The translations under genes and the position numbers were made by a program. From NCBI RefSeq assembly GCF_014650775.1, contig NZ_BMVP01000002.1:310001-374000 (forward strand): a DNA stretch of 64,000 bases, written 5' to 3'. Numbering within the stretch: position 1 is the stretch's first letter; every line of letters starts with the position of its first letter. The stretch is from Streptomyces cirratus (GTDB taxonomy: Bacteria > Actinomycetota > Actinomycetes > Streptomycetales > Streptomycetaceae). Under the pieces are notes generated by a model that was given only the letters and a program-made list of their open reading frames with translations, was not told where the DNA came from and ran no database searches. Shown here in pieces: positions 32,455 to 40,214 of this stretch.

Positions 32455-33981
32455 CTACGTCGGGTCGAGGCCGTGGCTGCGCAGCCACGCCTGGGGGTCG
32501 ATCGGGGACCCGGCGCCGGGGCGCACCTCGAAGTGGAGGTGCGGGCCGGTGGAGTTGCCGGAGTTGCCGGAGTACGCGATGACGTCACCGGCCTGGACCT
32601 TGCCGGACCGGATCTTGGTGCTGCTGAGGTGGCAGTACCAGGTCTCGGTGCCGTCGGGTGAGGTCACTATGGCCATGTTCCCGTAAGCGCTGTTCCACTG
32701 CGTGCGCACGGTGCCGTCGGTGGCGGCCATGACCGGGGTGCCGTAGGAGACCGGGAAGTCGATGCCGGTGTGCACGGACATCCACATGCCGCCGGCCTGT
32801 CCGAACCCGGCGCTCAGGCCGTGCTGGGTGACGGGGATGGCGAACTTGGGGCGGGCGGCCTCCTTGGCCGCGGCTTCCTCCGCCCGCTTCTTCTTCTCCT
32901 CTTCCTGGCGTTGTCTCAGGTCGAGGCGTTCCTGGGTGCGGCTCGCGCGGTCCGCGAAGTCACCGGCGTCCGCGCTGAGGGCGGTCAGCTGGGTGTCGAG
33001 CTTGTTGTTCGCCGCGACGGGTTTCACCGAAGCCGGGTCGGGCGCCGCCATCGTGGTGGTGTCCTGGGCGGGTTTGTCGGTGCCGGTGAGCCCGCCGACC
33101 GATGCCGCCGCGACTCCCGCGACCCCCATGACGCAGGCCGAGGGCACGGCGACGGTCAGGAGGGCGGAACGCTTCGCCGGGGTCCGGCGACGGCTACTGC
33201 CGCCCGCGGCCCTGGTGTTGCCGGACTTGGCGTTGCCGGTTTTGGCGTTGCCGGTCTTGGTGCCGGCTCGGCGTGAGGCGCGCGGCTCCGCCGTCGTCGC
33301 ACCGGGCGTGACCGGCATCGTCTGCGTGGCCATGGCGTGTACGGCGGCCGACGGCTCCGGTGCGTCCTCGTCGGAGAGGGCCTCGAAGACGGCGGTCTCG
33401 GCGGCGTGGATGTCGGTGCCGTGCATGTCGGTGCCGTGGATGTCGGTGCCGTGCAAGTCGGCGGCATCCGTGGGGACGTCCTGCGCCATGACGACCGGGA
33501 CGACGCTGGTCGCCTCGTACGCGTAGGCCTCGTAGCCGCCGTCGCCGTGCCCGGTGTTCCAGGCGGTGGCGTCGTACGTGCCGGTGTCCTGCTGCCCGTA
33601 CGCGGTGAACGTGTTCCACTGCGCGCTCTGGTCGGCGGACTGCTCCGCGCCCGTGGACTCGTAGCCGAAGGAAGTCGGCTGGTATTCGGCGGTGTTCGCG
33701 CCGGCCCAGGCGTTGGCGTCCCACTGGCCCGTGGTGTCCTCGGGCATGGCCTGGCCGGGAACGGTGGAGAGGTAACTCTCCTGCCCCGTCCACGCGGTGG
33801 CGTCGTAGGTGCCGGTCGACTGGTACGCGCCGTAGGCGTCGTAGCCCGCGGAAGCACCGTAGTTGTAGTCCTGGCCCTGCGTTTCATAGGAAACGTAGGC
33901 CTGGTCACCAGCGAAAGTGGTGGTGGAGAGGCCGTCGTACCCGTTTTCGGGGTACTGGCCCGACGAGGGGCGGTCGTTCAC
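32455..33981 (-). CDS. M23 peptidase with Tyr/Gly-rich cytoplasmic N-terminus
   Basis: A 508-residue bitopic protein. The first ~220 residues are Tyr/Gly/Ala/Thr-rich and repetitive (STGTYDATAW, DTGTYDATAW). A triple HGTD repeat follows, then a basic stretch, one membrane helix (LLTVAVPSACVMGVAGVAAA), a charged coiled coil (RTQERLDLRQRQEEEKKKRAEEAA) and a C-terminal LytM/M23 domain with HTGIDFPVSYGTPV and HLHFEVRPG, the zinc ligands and catalytic His intact. It should cleave peptidoglycan cross-links or act in cell-wall remodelling. GTG 33981 has AGAGAAG upstream; the frame extends further 5' without support. The disordered cytoplasmic tail is unusual. Confidence 0.85.
   Translation of the reverse strand: MNDRPSSGQYPENGYDGLSTTTFAGDQAYVSYETQGQDYNYGASAGYDAYGAYQSTGTYDATAWTGQESYLSTVPGQAMPEDTTGQWDANAWAGANTAEYQPTSFGYESTGAEQSADQSAQWNTFTAYGQQDTGTYDATAWNTGHGDGGYEAYAYEATSVVPVVMAQDVPTDAADLHGTDIHGTDMHGTDIHAAETAVFEALSDEDAPEPSAAVHAMATQTMPVTPGATTAEPRASRRAGTKTGNAKTGNAKSGNTRAAGGSSRRRTPAKRSALLTVAVPSACVMGVAGVAAASVGGLTGTDKPAQDTTTMAAPDPASVKPVAANNKLDTQLTALSADAGDFADRASRTQERLDLRQRQEEEKKKRAEEAAAKEAARPKFAIPVTQHGLSAGFGQAGGMWMSVHTGIDFPVSYGTPVMAATDGTVRTQWNSAYGNMAIVTSPDGTETWYCHLSSTKIRSGKVQAGDVIAYSGNSGNSTGPHLHFEVRPGAGSPIDPQAWLRSHGLDPT
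33409..33453 (-). repeat. Three 15-bp tandem repeats in the M23 gene
   Basis: GATGTCGGTGCCGTG occurs at 33409, 33424 (one change) and 33439, with a decayed fourth copy. On the coding strand it encodes HGTD-I/M units, so it keeps the reading frame. Confidence 0.7.
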
Positions 33982-34248
33982 CAACTTCTCTTTCGCCTCG
34001 GCAGTGGGGGCCTGGGTGGCCGGGGAATGAGAGGTTCCCCGGAGGAGAGCAGTGGCGCGACTGTACCCGGCGGTTACTGGCGACGACAATCTTCGGTGGG
34101 TTTCAGCCTCATGGGAACCGGGCATTCGGCTGTCTTTCGGTCGCCCGCACACCGAGCCTTGGCCTTGGGTTCGATATTCGTTCGACTCCGGGCCGCGTGT
34201 TGTTGCCCCTGCCGCGACGCTGGTCCGGCGCTCGGTACCGGTCGGCGC

Positions 34249-35076
34249 TCAGATGGCGATGCGGCGCACCTCGGCGTTGTCGCTGGCGGGCGACGGATGG
34301 GGGAGCGGGCCGTCCAGGGTGCGGCGGATGGCGTTGATGACGGTGGGGTGGACCGGGAGCGCCAGGTGACCGATGCCGGTGACCAGGACGTTCTCCGTGA
34401 TCAGGTCGGGGTGGTCGAGGCGGGCGGTCCCCGGCGGGGACATCAGACCGTCGAACTCGCTCCAGAAGGCCACGCAGCGGGTCCGGCAGCCCGGAGCGGG
34501 CGCGCCCAGTTCCGTCATGACCTCGGAGCCGGGCCGCATCTGGCGGACGAGCGGGTGCGCGTCCATGAAGGGCGCCACGCTGGTGCCGGCGTGCGGGGTG
34601 CCGAGCGTGACGAGCGTGCGCACCCGGGCGTCGCCGCCGAGCCGCTGGATGTAGTACCGGGCGACCAGCCCGCCGAGGCTGTGCCCGACCAGGTCGATCT
34701 GCTCCTGCCCGGTGCGCTCGCACAGCTCCTCGACGCGGCGGGCCAGCTGCCCGGCGGTGGTGCGGAGGTCCCGTGTGAACGGAGAGTAGTTGTACGTCTC
34801 CACCCGCCGCAGGCCGTCCGCCGCGAGGGCGCGTCGCAGCAGGACGAAGACGGAGCGGTTGTCGGTGAAGCCGTGCAGCAGCAGCACCGGGGGGCGCTGC
34901 CCGGCGCCCCCGGCGGCCGCGTCGGCGGCGAGCCGTTCCGCGAGAACCCCAGTGGGGTAGAGGAGCAGGTGTCCGCTCAGCACCACCGCCTCCAGCACGG
35001 CTGCCCGGAGGGCTGCCGCCGACCGGAAGGCGGCGAGCGGTAAGGGTGCGGATACCGGCGTGATCGACAGCCCCAT
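34249..35076 (-). CDS. Lipase/esterase of the alpha/beta hydrolase fold
   Basis: A 275-residue hydrolase. After a hydrophobic N-terminus ([24 protein letters not shown]), the core has the oxyanion motif [10 protein letters not shown], the nucleophile motif [22 protein letters not shown] and a late [11 protein letters not shown] with the catalytic His. This pattern is typical of bacterial triacylglycerol lipases of the EstA/LipA type. It may be membrane-attached through the N-terminal helix. ATG 35076 follows AGGAGG. It is divergent from the IcmB-like gene across 245 bp. Confidence 0.88.
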   Translation of the reverse strand: MGLSITPVSAPLPLAAFRSAAALRAAVLEAVVLSGHLLLYPTGVLAERLAADAAAGGAGQRPPVLLLHGFTDNRSVFVLLRRALAADGLRRVETYNYSPFTRDLRTTAGQLARRVEELCERTGQEQIDLVGHSLGGLVARYYIQRLGGDARVRTLVTLGTPHAGTSVAPFMDAHPLVRQMRPGSEVMTELGAPAPGCRTRCVAFWSEFDGLMSPPGTARLDHPDLITENVLVTGIGHLALPVHPTVINAIRRTLDGPLPHPSPASDNAEVRRIAI

Positions 35077-35321
35077 GGCGGCCTCCTGGCCTCTTGGGTA
35101 CTGGTGCCGTACTGCCGACGTGCCCCGCCTCCGTGCCGTGCGGCTGGCGGCACGGTGGCGGGACGACTCGGTGCGGCTCCACCGCGAATCAGTTGGCGGG
35201 GGCGGTGAACCAGTGGCAGTGGCTCCACGCTCCCACGTGTGATTTCCCCCTCCTGCTTGACTGCGAAACGGGCTGGTGCGCGATGCTGTACTTAACGTTC
35301 GTTCACTCGGGAGGCAGTGCG

Positions 35322-35726
35322 ATGGGTGTGACCGGTCCGATCCGTGTGGTGGTGGCCAAGCCGGGTCTCGACGGCCACGACCGCGGGGCCAAGGTGATCG
35401 CCCGTGCGCTGCGGGACGCGGGAATGGAAGTCATTTACACGGGCCTGCACCAGACCCCCGAGCAGATCGTGGACACCGCGATCCAGGAGGACGCCGACGC
35501 GATCGGCCTGTCGATCCTTTCGGGCGCCCACAACACCCTGTTCGTTCGGGTGCTGGAACTGTTGAAGGAACGGGACGCGGAGGACATCAAGGTCTTCGGC
35601 GGCGGCATCATCCCCGAGGACGACATCGCCCCGCTCAAGGAGAAGGGCGTGGCGGAGATCTTCACTCCGGGCGCCACCACCACCGCGATCGTGGACTGGG
35701 TCAACGCGAACGTCCGCCAGCACTGA
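35322..35726 (+). CDS. icmB: Cobalamin-binding mutase small subunit (isobutyryl-CoA mutase type)
   Basis: A 134-residue B12-binding domain protein. The DXHXXG cobalamin motif reads DGHDRG in [22 protein letters not shown]; the SxL motif reads [10 protein letters not shown], and GGGIIPEDD follows. A free-standing B12 subunit of this size matches IcmB, which pairs with a large IcmA subunit to convert isobutyryl-CoA and n-butyryl-CoA; the large subunit is not in this window. ATG 35322 has GGGAGG upstream. The upstream region contains TTGACT and an AACGTTCGTT box, a possible TetR-type half-site. Confidence 0.85.
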   Translation: MGVTGPIRVVVAKPGLDGHDRGAKVIARALRDAGMEVIYTGLHQTPEQIVDTAIQEDADAIGLSILSGAHNTLFVRVLELLKERDAEDIKVFGGGIIPEDDIAPLKEKGVAEIFTPGATTTAIVDWVNANVRQH

Positions 35727-35765
35727 TTCGGAAGCCGTGGACCCGGCGGCCGTCACCGCCCCGGC

Positions 35766-37385
35766 TCAGGACGGCGGTATGAGCTCCGCCAGCATGCTCG
35801 CGCGGAGGTGGAGGGTGGAGGCCAGGCGCTGGAAGGCCTCCTCCCAGTACGCCGCCGCGCCCGGGGAGGTTTCCGTGGTGTCCGCGGGGGCCCTGGTCAG
35901 GGCTTCCAGCCGGGCGGCGTCCGCCGGGTCGAGGCAGCGTTCCGCCAGGCCCATCACCCCGCTGAAGCTCCACGGGTAGCCGCCCGCCTCCCGGGCCGCG
36001 TCCAGCGCGTCCACGACGGCCCGGCCCAGCGGCCCCGCCCACGGAACCACGCACACCCCGAGCAACTGGAACGCCTCCGACAGCCCGTGCGCCCGTACGA
36101 ACTCCGCCACCCAGTCGGCCCGCTCCCCTTCCGGCAGGACCGACAGCAGCTTCGCCCGTTCCGCGAGCGATGCCGTGCCCGGGCCGGCCGCGGGCGGGGC
36201 GGAGGGTGAGCCGAGCAGCGCCTTCGACCACTGCGGATCACGCTGGCGCACCGCCGCCCGGCACCAGGCCGCATGCAGTTCCTCCGCCCAGCCGTCGCCC
36301 ACGGGCAGGGCCACTATCGCCGCCGGGTCGAGCCCCCCGAACCGCTCCCGCCAGCGGGACAGCGGAGCCGCCTCCACCAGCTGGCCCAGCCACCAGGCCC
36401 GCTCCCCGCGTCCCGCGGGCGGCCGCTTGACCACGCCGTCCCGCAGCATCCCCGCGTCGCACTCCGCCGGCGGATCGATCCCCTCCGGGCCCACGCAGGC
36501 CAGCGCCCGCTCCGCCATCCGCCCTGCCAGCGCGGAACCCGTCAGTGCCGACAGCAGCTCGGCGGCGGTCGCCCGGACGTTGCGGCTGCGGTCGCCCAGG
36601 GCCGCCTCCAGGAACGGCTCGTCCAGGCCGGACAGCCCCACCCTCAGCGAGTCCAGGAACATCAGCCGGTCCTCGGCCCGTTCGGCGGTCCAGGTGGTGG
36701 CGAGCAGCGCGGTCGCGGCGGCCGGGTCGTGGGCCCGTACGGCGCCCAGGAGGGCCACCCGCTCGGCGAACAACCCCTCCTGCCAGAGCCGTTCGACCCC
36801 CTCGCGGTCCTGCGGGCCGGGCAGCTCCGGCATGCCGGCCGCGCCGCCGCGCAACGCGAACCGCCAGTCCGGATTCAGCCGGGCCAGCCACAGCCCCCGG
36901 CTGCCGGCCAGGGCCAGCGCGTGCGGCCGCAGGTCGGTGCGGGCCCTGGCCGCGTCCAGCAGCGCCGGGACCAGCGCCGCCGGAGCGCGGTAGCCGTGCC
37001 GCACGGCGGCGGCCAGCCACTGCGGCAGCAGCTCCGTCAGATCCGGGGCGGCCCCCCGCCGCCCGCCCGAGCTGCGGCCGGCCAGCAGTTGCGCGAGCCG
37101 CCGCCGGGCCGCTTCCGGCGGCTCGGGGCGCGGATCGCGCGGCGCCGGCTCGGGGCGCTCCCCCGCCTGCGCGGGCCGCAGCCCGGCCCGACGCCGCAGT
37201 GTCTGGACGGCCGCTTCGTCCAGCAGCGCCCGGGGCGAGCCGCCCCGGCGCCGCTCGGTGCCGAGCAGCGCCGCACCGACCAGCCCGTCCCAGTCGGCGT
37301 GCCCCGCGTGCCCCGCGTGCCCCGCGTGCCCCGCGTGCCCCGCGTGCGCCGTACGTCCGGCGCGCTCCGCCCCAGCCGTCTCCAT
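35766..37385 (-). CDS. DUF5691-like protein of the SWIM/MoxR/VWA cassette
   Basis: A 539-residue, mostly helical soluble protein with repeat-like segments (FLEAALGDRSRNVRATAAELLSAL) that suggest HEAT-type helical repeats. I recognise it as the DUF5691 partner usually found next to SWIM-domain, MoxR, DUF5682 and VWA genes in Streptomyces; the name is from memory. Near the N-terminus five perfect copies and one imperfect copy of a 9-bp repeat encode HAG units. ATG 37385 follows GAGGGAGGGG. It lies 250 bp behind the SWIM gene on the same strand, so it may share that promoter or have its own. Molecular function unknown; a scaffold is plausible. Confidence 0.75.
   Translation of the reverse strand: METAGAERAGRTAHAGHAGHAGHAGHAGHADWDGLVGAALLGTERRRGGSPRALLDEAAVQTLRRRAGLRPAQAGERPEPAPRDPRPEPPEAARRRLAQLLAGRSSGGRRGAAPDLTELLPQWLAAAVRHGYRAPAALVPALLDAARARTDLRPHALALAGSRGLWLARLNPDWRFALRGGAAGMPELPGPQDREGVERLWQEGLFAERVALLGAVRAHDPAAATALLATTWTAERAEDRLMFLDSLRVGLSGLDEPFLEAALGDRSRNVRATAAELLSALTGSALAGRMAERALACVGPEGIDPPAECDAGMLRDGVVKRPPAGRGERAWWLGQLVEAAPLSRWRERFGGLDPAAIVALPVGDGWAEELHAAWCRAAVRQRDPQWSKALLGSPSAPPAAGPGTASLAERAKLLSVLPEGERADWVAEFVRAHGLSEAFQLLGVCVVPWAGPLGRAVVDALDAAREAGGYPWSFSGVMGLAERCLDPADAARLEALTRAPADTTETSPGAAAYWEEAFQRLASTLHLRASMLAELIPPS
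37297..37350 (-). repeat. 9-bp tandem repeat in the DUF5691 gene
   Basis: GCGTGCCCC repeats five times without change from 37297, plus a sixth imperfect copy. It encodes HAG repeats. Copy number changes would stay in frame. Confidence 0.8.
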
Positions 37386-37635
37386 CGGACCCCTCCCTCG
37401 TGGTGTGCCGTGCCGCGCTCCGGTCCCGCCCCCTCCACGGGACCAGAGCAGTATGGTGAAATGTCGGCTCAAATCCTGCGTCAGCTGGCGTGGTTGTCGT
37501 TCATCAAAGCCCCCCGGCTTTTCTCGGTCCCGCACGACGGCGCCCCCGCGCCGCCGGTCCCTCCCCAGCGCCGACGCTCCCCCGCGTCGATCGCCTCTTG
37601 CCGTTCCTTCCGCGCCGGCCGGTCGCGCCGGCCCG

Positions 37636-38973
37636 TCAGACCAGAGCCACCGGTTCCGGAGAATCCGGCTGCCAGGCCGTCAGGGGCGTGAACCCCCGGT
37701 GGCCGACCTCCCCGAACACCGTCACCGGGCCCCCACCGGAAACCGCGGCGAGCTGCCACAGCCCCGACCGGGATCCGCCGCCGGGCCCCGCGAGCGGTAC
37801 CGGCAGGGCCGACGTCCCCTCCAGGTCCGCCAACTGCCAGCCCAGCTCACCCGGTACGGGAACGACCGGGCCCAGCACCACCGGCCACGACTCCAGCCAG
37901 GGGTCCTCCCGCAGTGCGGCCCCGTACGCCTCCAGCGCCGCCTCCGTACTCACCCCGGCCGGCGCCGGCCCGCCCGGTACCGCCGCCGCGCACCGTTCCC
38001 CCAGGTCGGCCCGCAGCCCCGCCGAACCGGGCCGGAAGCGGGCTTCCGCCTCCAGCACCAGCCCGACCGGCAGCGCCAGCCCCGGAGGCCGCCCGGGCGG
38101 TCCGAAGTCCAGCACCAGTGCCGGCCGCCCGCTCGCCAGCCCGCGCAGCCATATCCGGCGGGTGGTGAGCCGGCCGTCCGGGGACACCGAGTCGTACTGG
38201 GACAGCACGAGCCAGTGGTCCCGTACGGCTTCGCCCTCCGCCGAAGGCGCCAGCCCCACCCGGGTCCTCACCGTCGCGGCCAGCTGCTCCGGCAGCCCGG
38301 ACACCCCCAGCCAGGCCTGGTCGAGCAGGTGCAGCAGCGCGAACTCCTCAAGCATCCGGGCGGGCCAGCCGGGGCCGCAACCGGGTATTGTCCCCAACTC
38401 CCTTACCCGGGTGGCCAGTCCGGGCGCCTGGGCGTCGACCATCCGGGCCGCCGTCTCCTCCCAGGCCCCGTACCCCGCCTGCTCCTGGCCGGCCAGGCCG
38501 CCCCGCAGCAGATCCACGAGCCGCTGCTCCAGCTCGGTGACCCCCGCCCCGATCCGGGCTGCCCGCCGCTCGGCCCGCTTCCTTGCCGCCTCCTCGTCCA
38601 CCGGCTTGGCTGCCGCCGGCCGGGCCGCCCTCGCCGCCCGCTCCGCCAGCCACTCGCCGGCCCACTCCGGCGCCTCGGCCGGAACACCCACCCCCTCCGC
38701 CGCCCAGAGCAGCAGCAGCCCCAGAGCGTGCTTGCACGGGAACTTCCGGCTCGGACACGAGCACTTGTACGCCGGGCCCGTCAGGTCCACGACCGTCCGG
38801 TACGGCGTCCTGCCGCTGCCCTTGCACAACCCCCACACCACACCGGAAGCGGAACCTCCGGTCTGCGACCACGGACCCGCCCCACCCAGCTTGCCCCCCG
38901 CCTTGCGCGACGCATCGTCAGGAGCCAGAGCCAGTACCTGTTCCGCTGTCCAGCGGACCCCCTGCTCAGTCAT
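37636..38973 (-). CDS. SWIM zinc-finger protein
   Basis: A 445-residue protein with a SWIM zinc motif in YKCSCPSRKFPCKHALGL: Cys71, Cys73, Cys80 and His82 fit CxCx6CxH. SWIM domains bind DNA or proteins. The N-terminus (MTEQGVRWTAEQVLALAPDDAS) and the ~300-residue C-terminal region are typical of the Streptomyces SWIM proteins beside DUF5691. ATG 38973 lies 7 bases after a TACGGT -10 box belonging to a TTGTCAGTG promoter, so the mRNA is probably leaderless and DNA-damage inducible. It is divergent from the MoxR-DUF5682-VWA operon. Confidence 0.88.
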   Translation of the reverse strand: MTEQGVRWTAEQVLALAPDDASRKAGGKLGGAGPWSQTGGSASGVVWGLCKGSGRTPYRTVVDLTGPAYKCSCPSRKFPCKHALGLLLLWAAEGVGVPAEAPEWAGEWLAERAARAARPAAAKPVDEEAARKRAERRAARIGAGVTELEQRLVDLLRGGLAGQEQAGYGAWEETAARMVDAQAPGLATRVRELGTIPGCGPGWPARMLEEFALLHLLDQAWLGVSGLPEQLAATVRTRVGLAPSAEGEAVRDHWLVLSQYDSVSPDGRLTTRRIWLRGLASGRPALVLDFGPPGRPPGLALPVGLVLEAEARFRPGSAGLRADLGERCAAAVPGGPAPAGVSTEAALEAYGAALREDPWLESWPVVLGPVVPVPGELGWQLADLEGTSALPVPLAGPGGGSRSGLWQLAAVSGGGPVTVFGEVGHRGFTPLTAWQPDSPEPVALV

Positions 38974-38980
38974 GTGTCCC

Positions 38981-39063
38981 ACCGTAGAGACCCCCACTGA
39001 CAATCGCTCTGACCTGCAACGACGGCTCGAACAGGGGCCGTTGTCAGTGGGGTGGTGCACCGT
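38981..39063. promoter_or_regulatory. Bidirectional RecA-NDp/PafBC-type promoter with 12-bp inverted repeat
   Basis: CCCCACTGACAA (38992-39003) and TTGTCAGTGGGG (39041-39052) are perfect inverted repeats 37 bp apart. Leftward, TTGTCAGTG, 8 bases, TACGGT (38986-38981) matches TTGTCRGTG-N8-TANNNT completely. Rightward, TTGTCAGTG (39041-39049), 8 bases, CACCGT (39058-39063) matches except the first T of the -10 box. This consensus is established for DNA-damage promoters of actinobacteria (mycobacterial PafBC regulon, Streptomyces recA). The transcripts should start just before SWIM and about 38 bp before the MoxR gene. Confidence 0.8.
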
Positions 39064-39107
39064 GGTGTCAGCAGTCGGAAGCGGCTGCCGAGCATTGGAG
39101 GGGGACC

Positions 39108-40214
39108 ATGAGCACGCCCGGGACCGAACACCGCGCAGAGGCACTGCGACCGCACGCCGAAGACGCCTTCGCACACGAACTGAAAGCCCTGGCGGCCGCC
39201 GACGACCGGCCCCGCCCGACCCGCTGGAAGCTCTCCCCGTGGGCCGTCGCCACGTACCTGCTCGGCGGCACACTGGACGACGGCACCGTGATCACGCCCA
39301 AGTACGTCGGACCGCGCCGCATCGTCGAAGTCGCCGTCACCACACTGGCCACCGACCGCGCGCTGCTCCTGCTCGGCGTGCCCGGCACCGCCAAGACCTG
39401 GGTGTCCGAACACCTCGCCGCCGCCGTCAGCGGGGACTCCACCCTCCTCGTGCAGGGCACCGCAGGCACCCCCGAGGAAGCCATCCGCTACGGCTGGAAC
39501 TACGCCCGCCTCCTGGCCCACGGCCCCAGCCGCGAAGCCCTCGTCCCCAGCCCCGTCATGCGCGCCATGGCCGACGGCATGACCGCCCGCGTCGAGGAAC
39601 TCACCCGCATCCCCGCCGACGTCCAGGACACCCTCATCACCGTCCTGTCCGAGAAGACGCTCCCCATACCGGAGCTCGGGCAGGAGGTGCAGGCCGTGCG
39701 CGGCTTCAACCTCATCGCCACCGCCAACGACCGCGACCGCGGCGTCAACGAGCTCTCCAGCGCGCTGCGCCGCCGCTTCAACACCGTGGTGCTGCCCCTG
39801 CCCGCCACCGCCGACGCCGAAGTCGACATCGTCGCCCGCCGCGTCGACCAGATGGGCCGCGCCCTGGACCTGCCGGCGGTGCCCGAGGGCCTGGAGGAGA
39901 TCCGCCGCGTCGTCACCGTCTTCCGCGAGCTGCGCGACGGGGTCACCGGCGACGGCCGCACCAAGGTCAAGTCACCCAGCGGCACCCTGTCCACCGCCGA
40001 GGCCATCTCCGTGGTCACCGGCGGCCTCGCCCTGGCCGCCCACTTCGGGGACGGCGTCCTGCGCCCCTCCGACGTGGCGGCCGGAATCCTCGGCGCCGTC
40101 GTCCGCGACCCCGCCGCCGACCGGGTGGTGTGGCAGGAGTACCTCGAAGCCGTCGTCCGCGAGCGGGACGGCTGGAAGGACTTCTACCGCGCCTGCCGGG
40201 AGGTGACGGCATGA
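39108..40214 (+). CDS. MoxR-type AAA+ ATPase
   Basis: A 368-residue AAA+ ATPase. Walker A is GVPGTAKTW (Lys96). The Walker B area reads RVEELTRIPADVQD, with Glu-Glu instead of the usual Asp-Glu. Sensor 1 is NLIATANDRDRGVN, and SSALRRRFN provides the arginine-finger region. MoxR ATPases typically act with a VWA protein as a chaperone-like pair that remodels or metallates a target; the VWA partner is encoded two genes downstream. ATG 39108 follows TTGGAGGGGGA. Its stop overlaps the start of the DUF5682 gene (ATGA). It is controlled by the rightward arm of the TTGTCAGTG promoter. Confidence 0.9.
   Translation: MSTPGTEHRAEALRPHAEDAFAHELKALAAADDRPRPTRWKLSPWAVATYLLGGTLDDGTVITPKYVGPRRIVEVAVTTLATDRALLLLGVPGTAKTWVSEHLAAAVSGDSTLLVQGTAGTPEEAIRYGWNYARLLAHGPSREALVPSPVMRAMADGMTARVEELTRIPADVQDTLITVLSEKTLPIPELGQEVQAVRGFNLIATANDRDRGVNELSSALRRRFNTVVLPLPATADAEVDIVARRVDQMGRALDLPAVPEGLEEIRRVVTVFRELRDGVTGDGRTKVKSPSGTLSTAEAISVVTGGLALAAHFGDGVLRPSDVAAGILGAVVRDPAADRVVWQEYLEAVVRERDGWKDFYRACREVTA

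Noticed and set aside
33982..34248. c-di-AMP riboswitch upstream of the M23 peptidase gene
   Set aside because: Such riboswitches are known before cell-wall hydrolase genes, but the conserved GGGGTGAATC and CCGAATCC-type blocks are absent; the region holds only a short GC-rich leader.
37386..37635. Second TTGTCAGTG promoter before DUF5691
   Set aside because: No such motif on either strand in the 250-bp gap; only weak -10-like boxes were seen.
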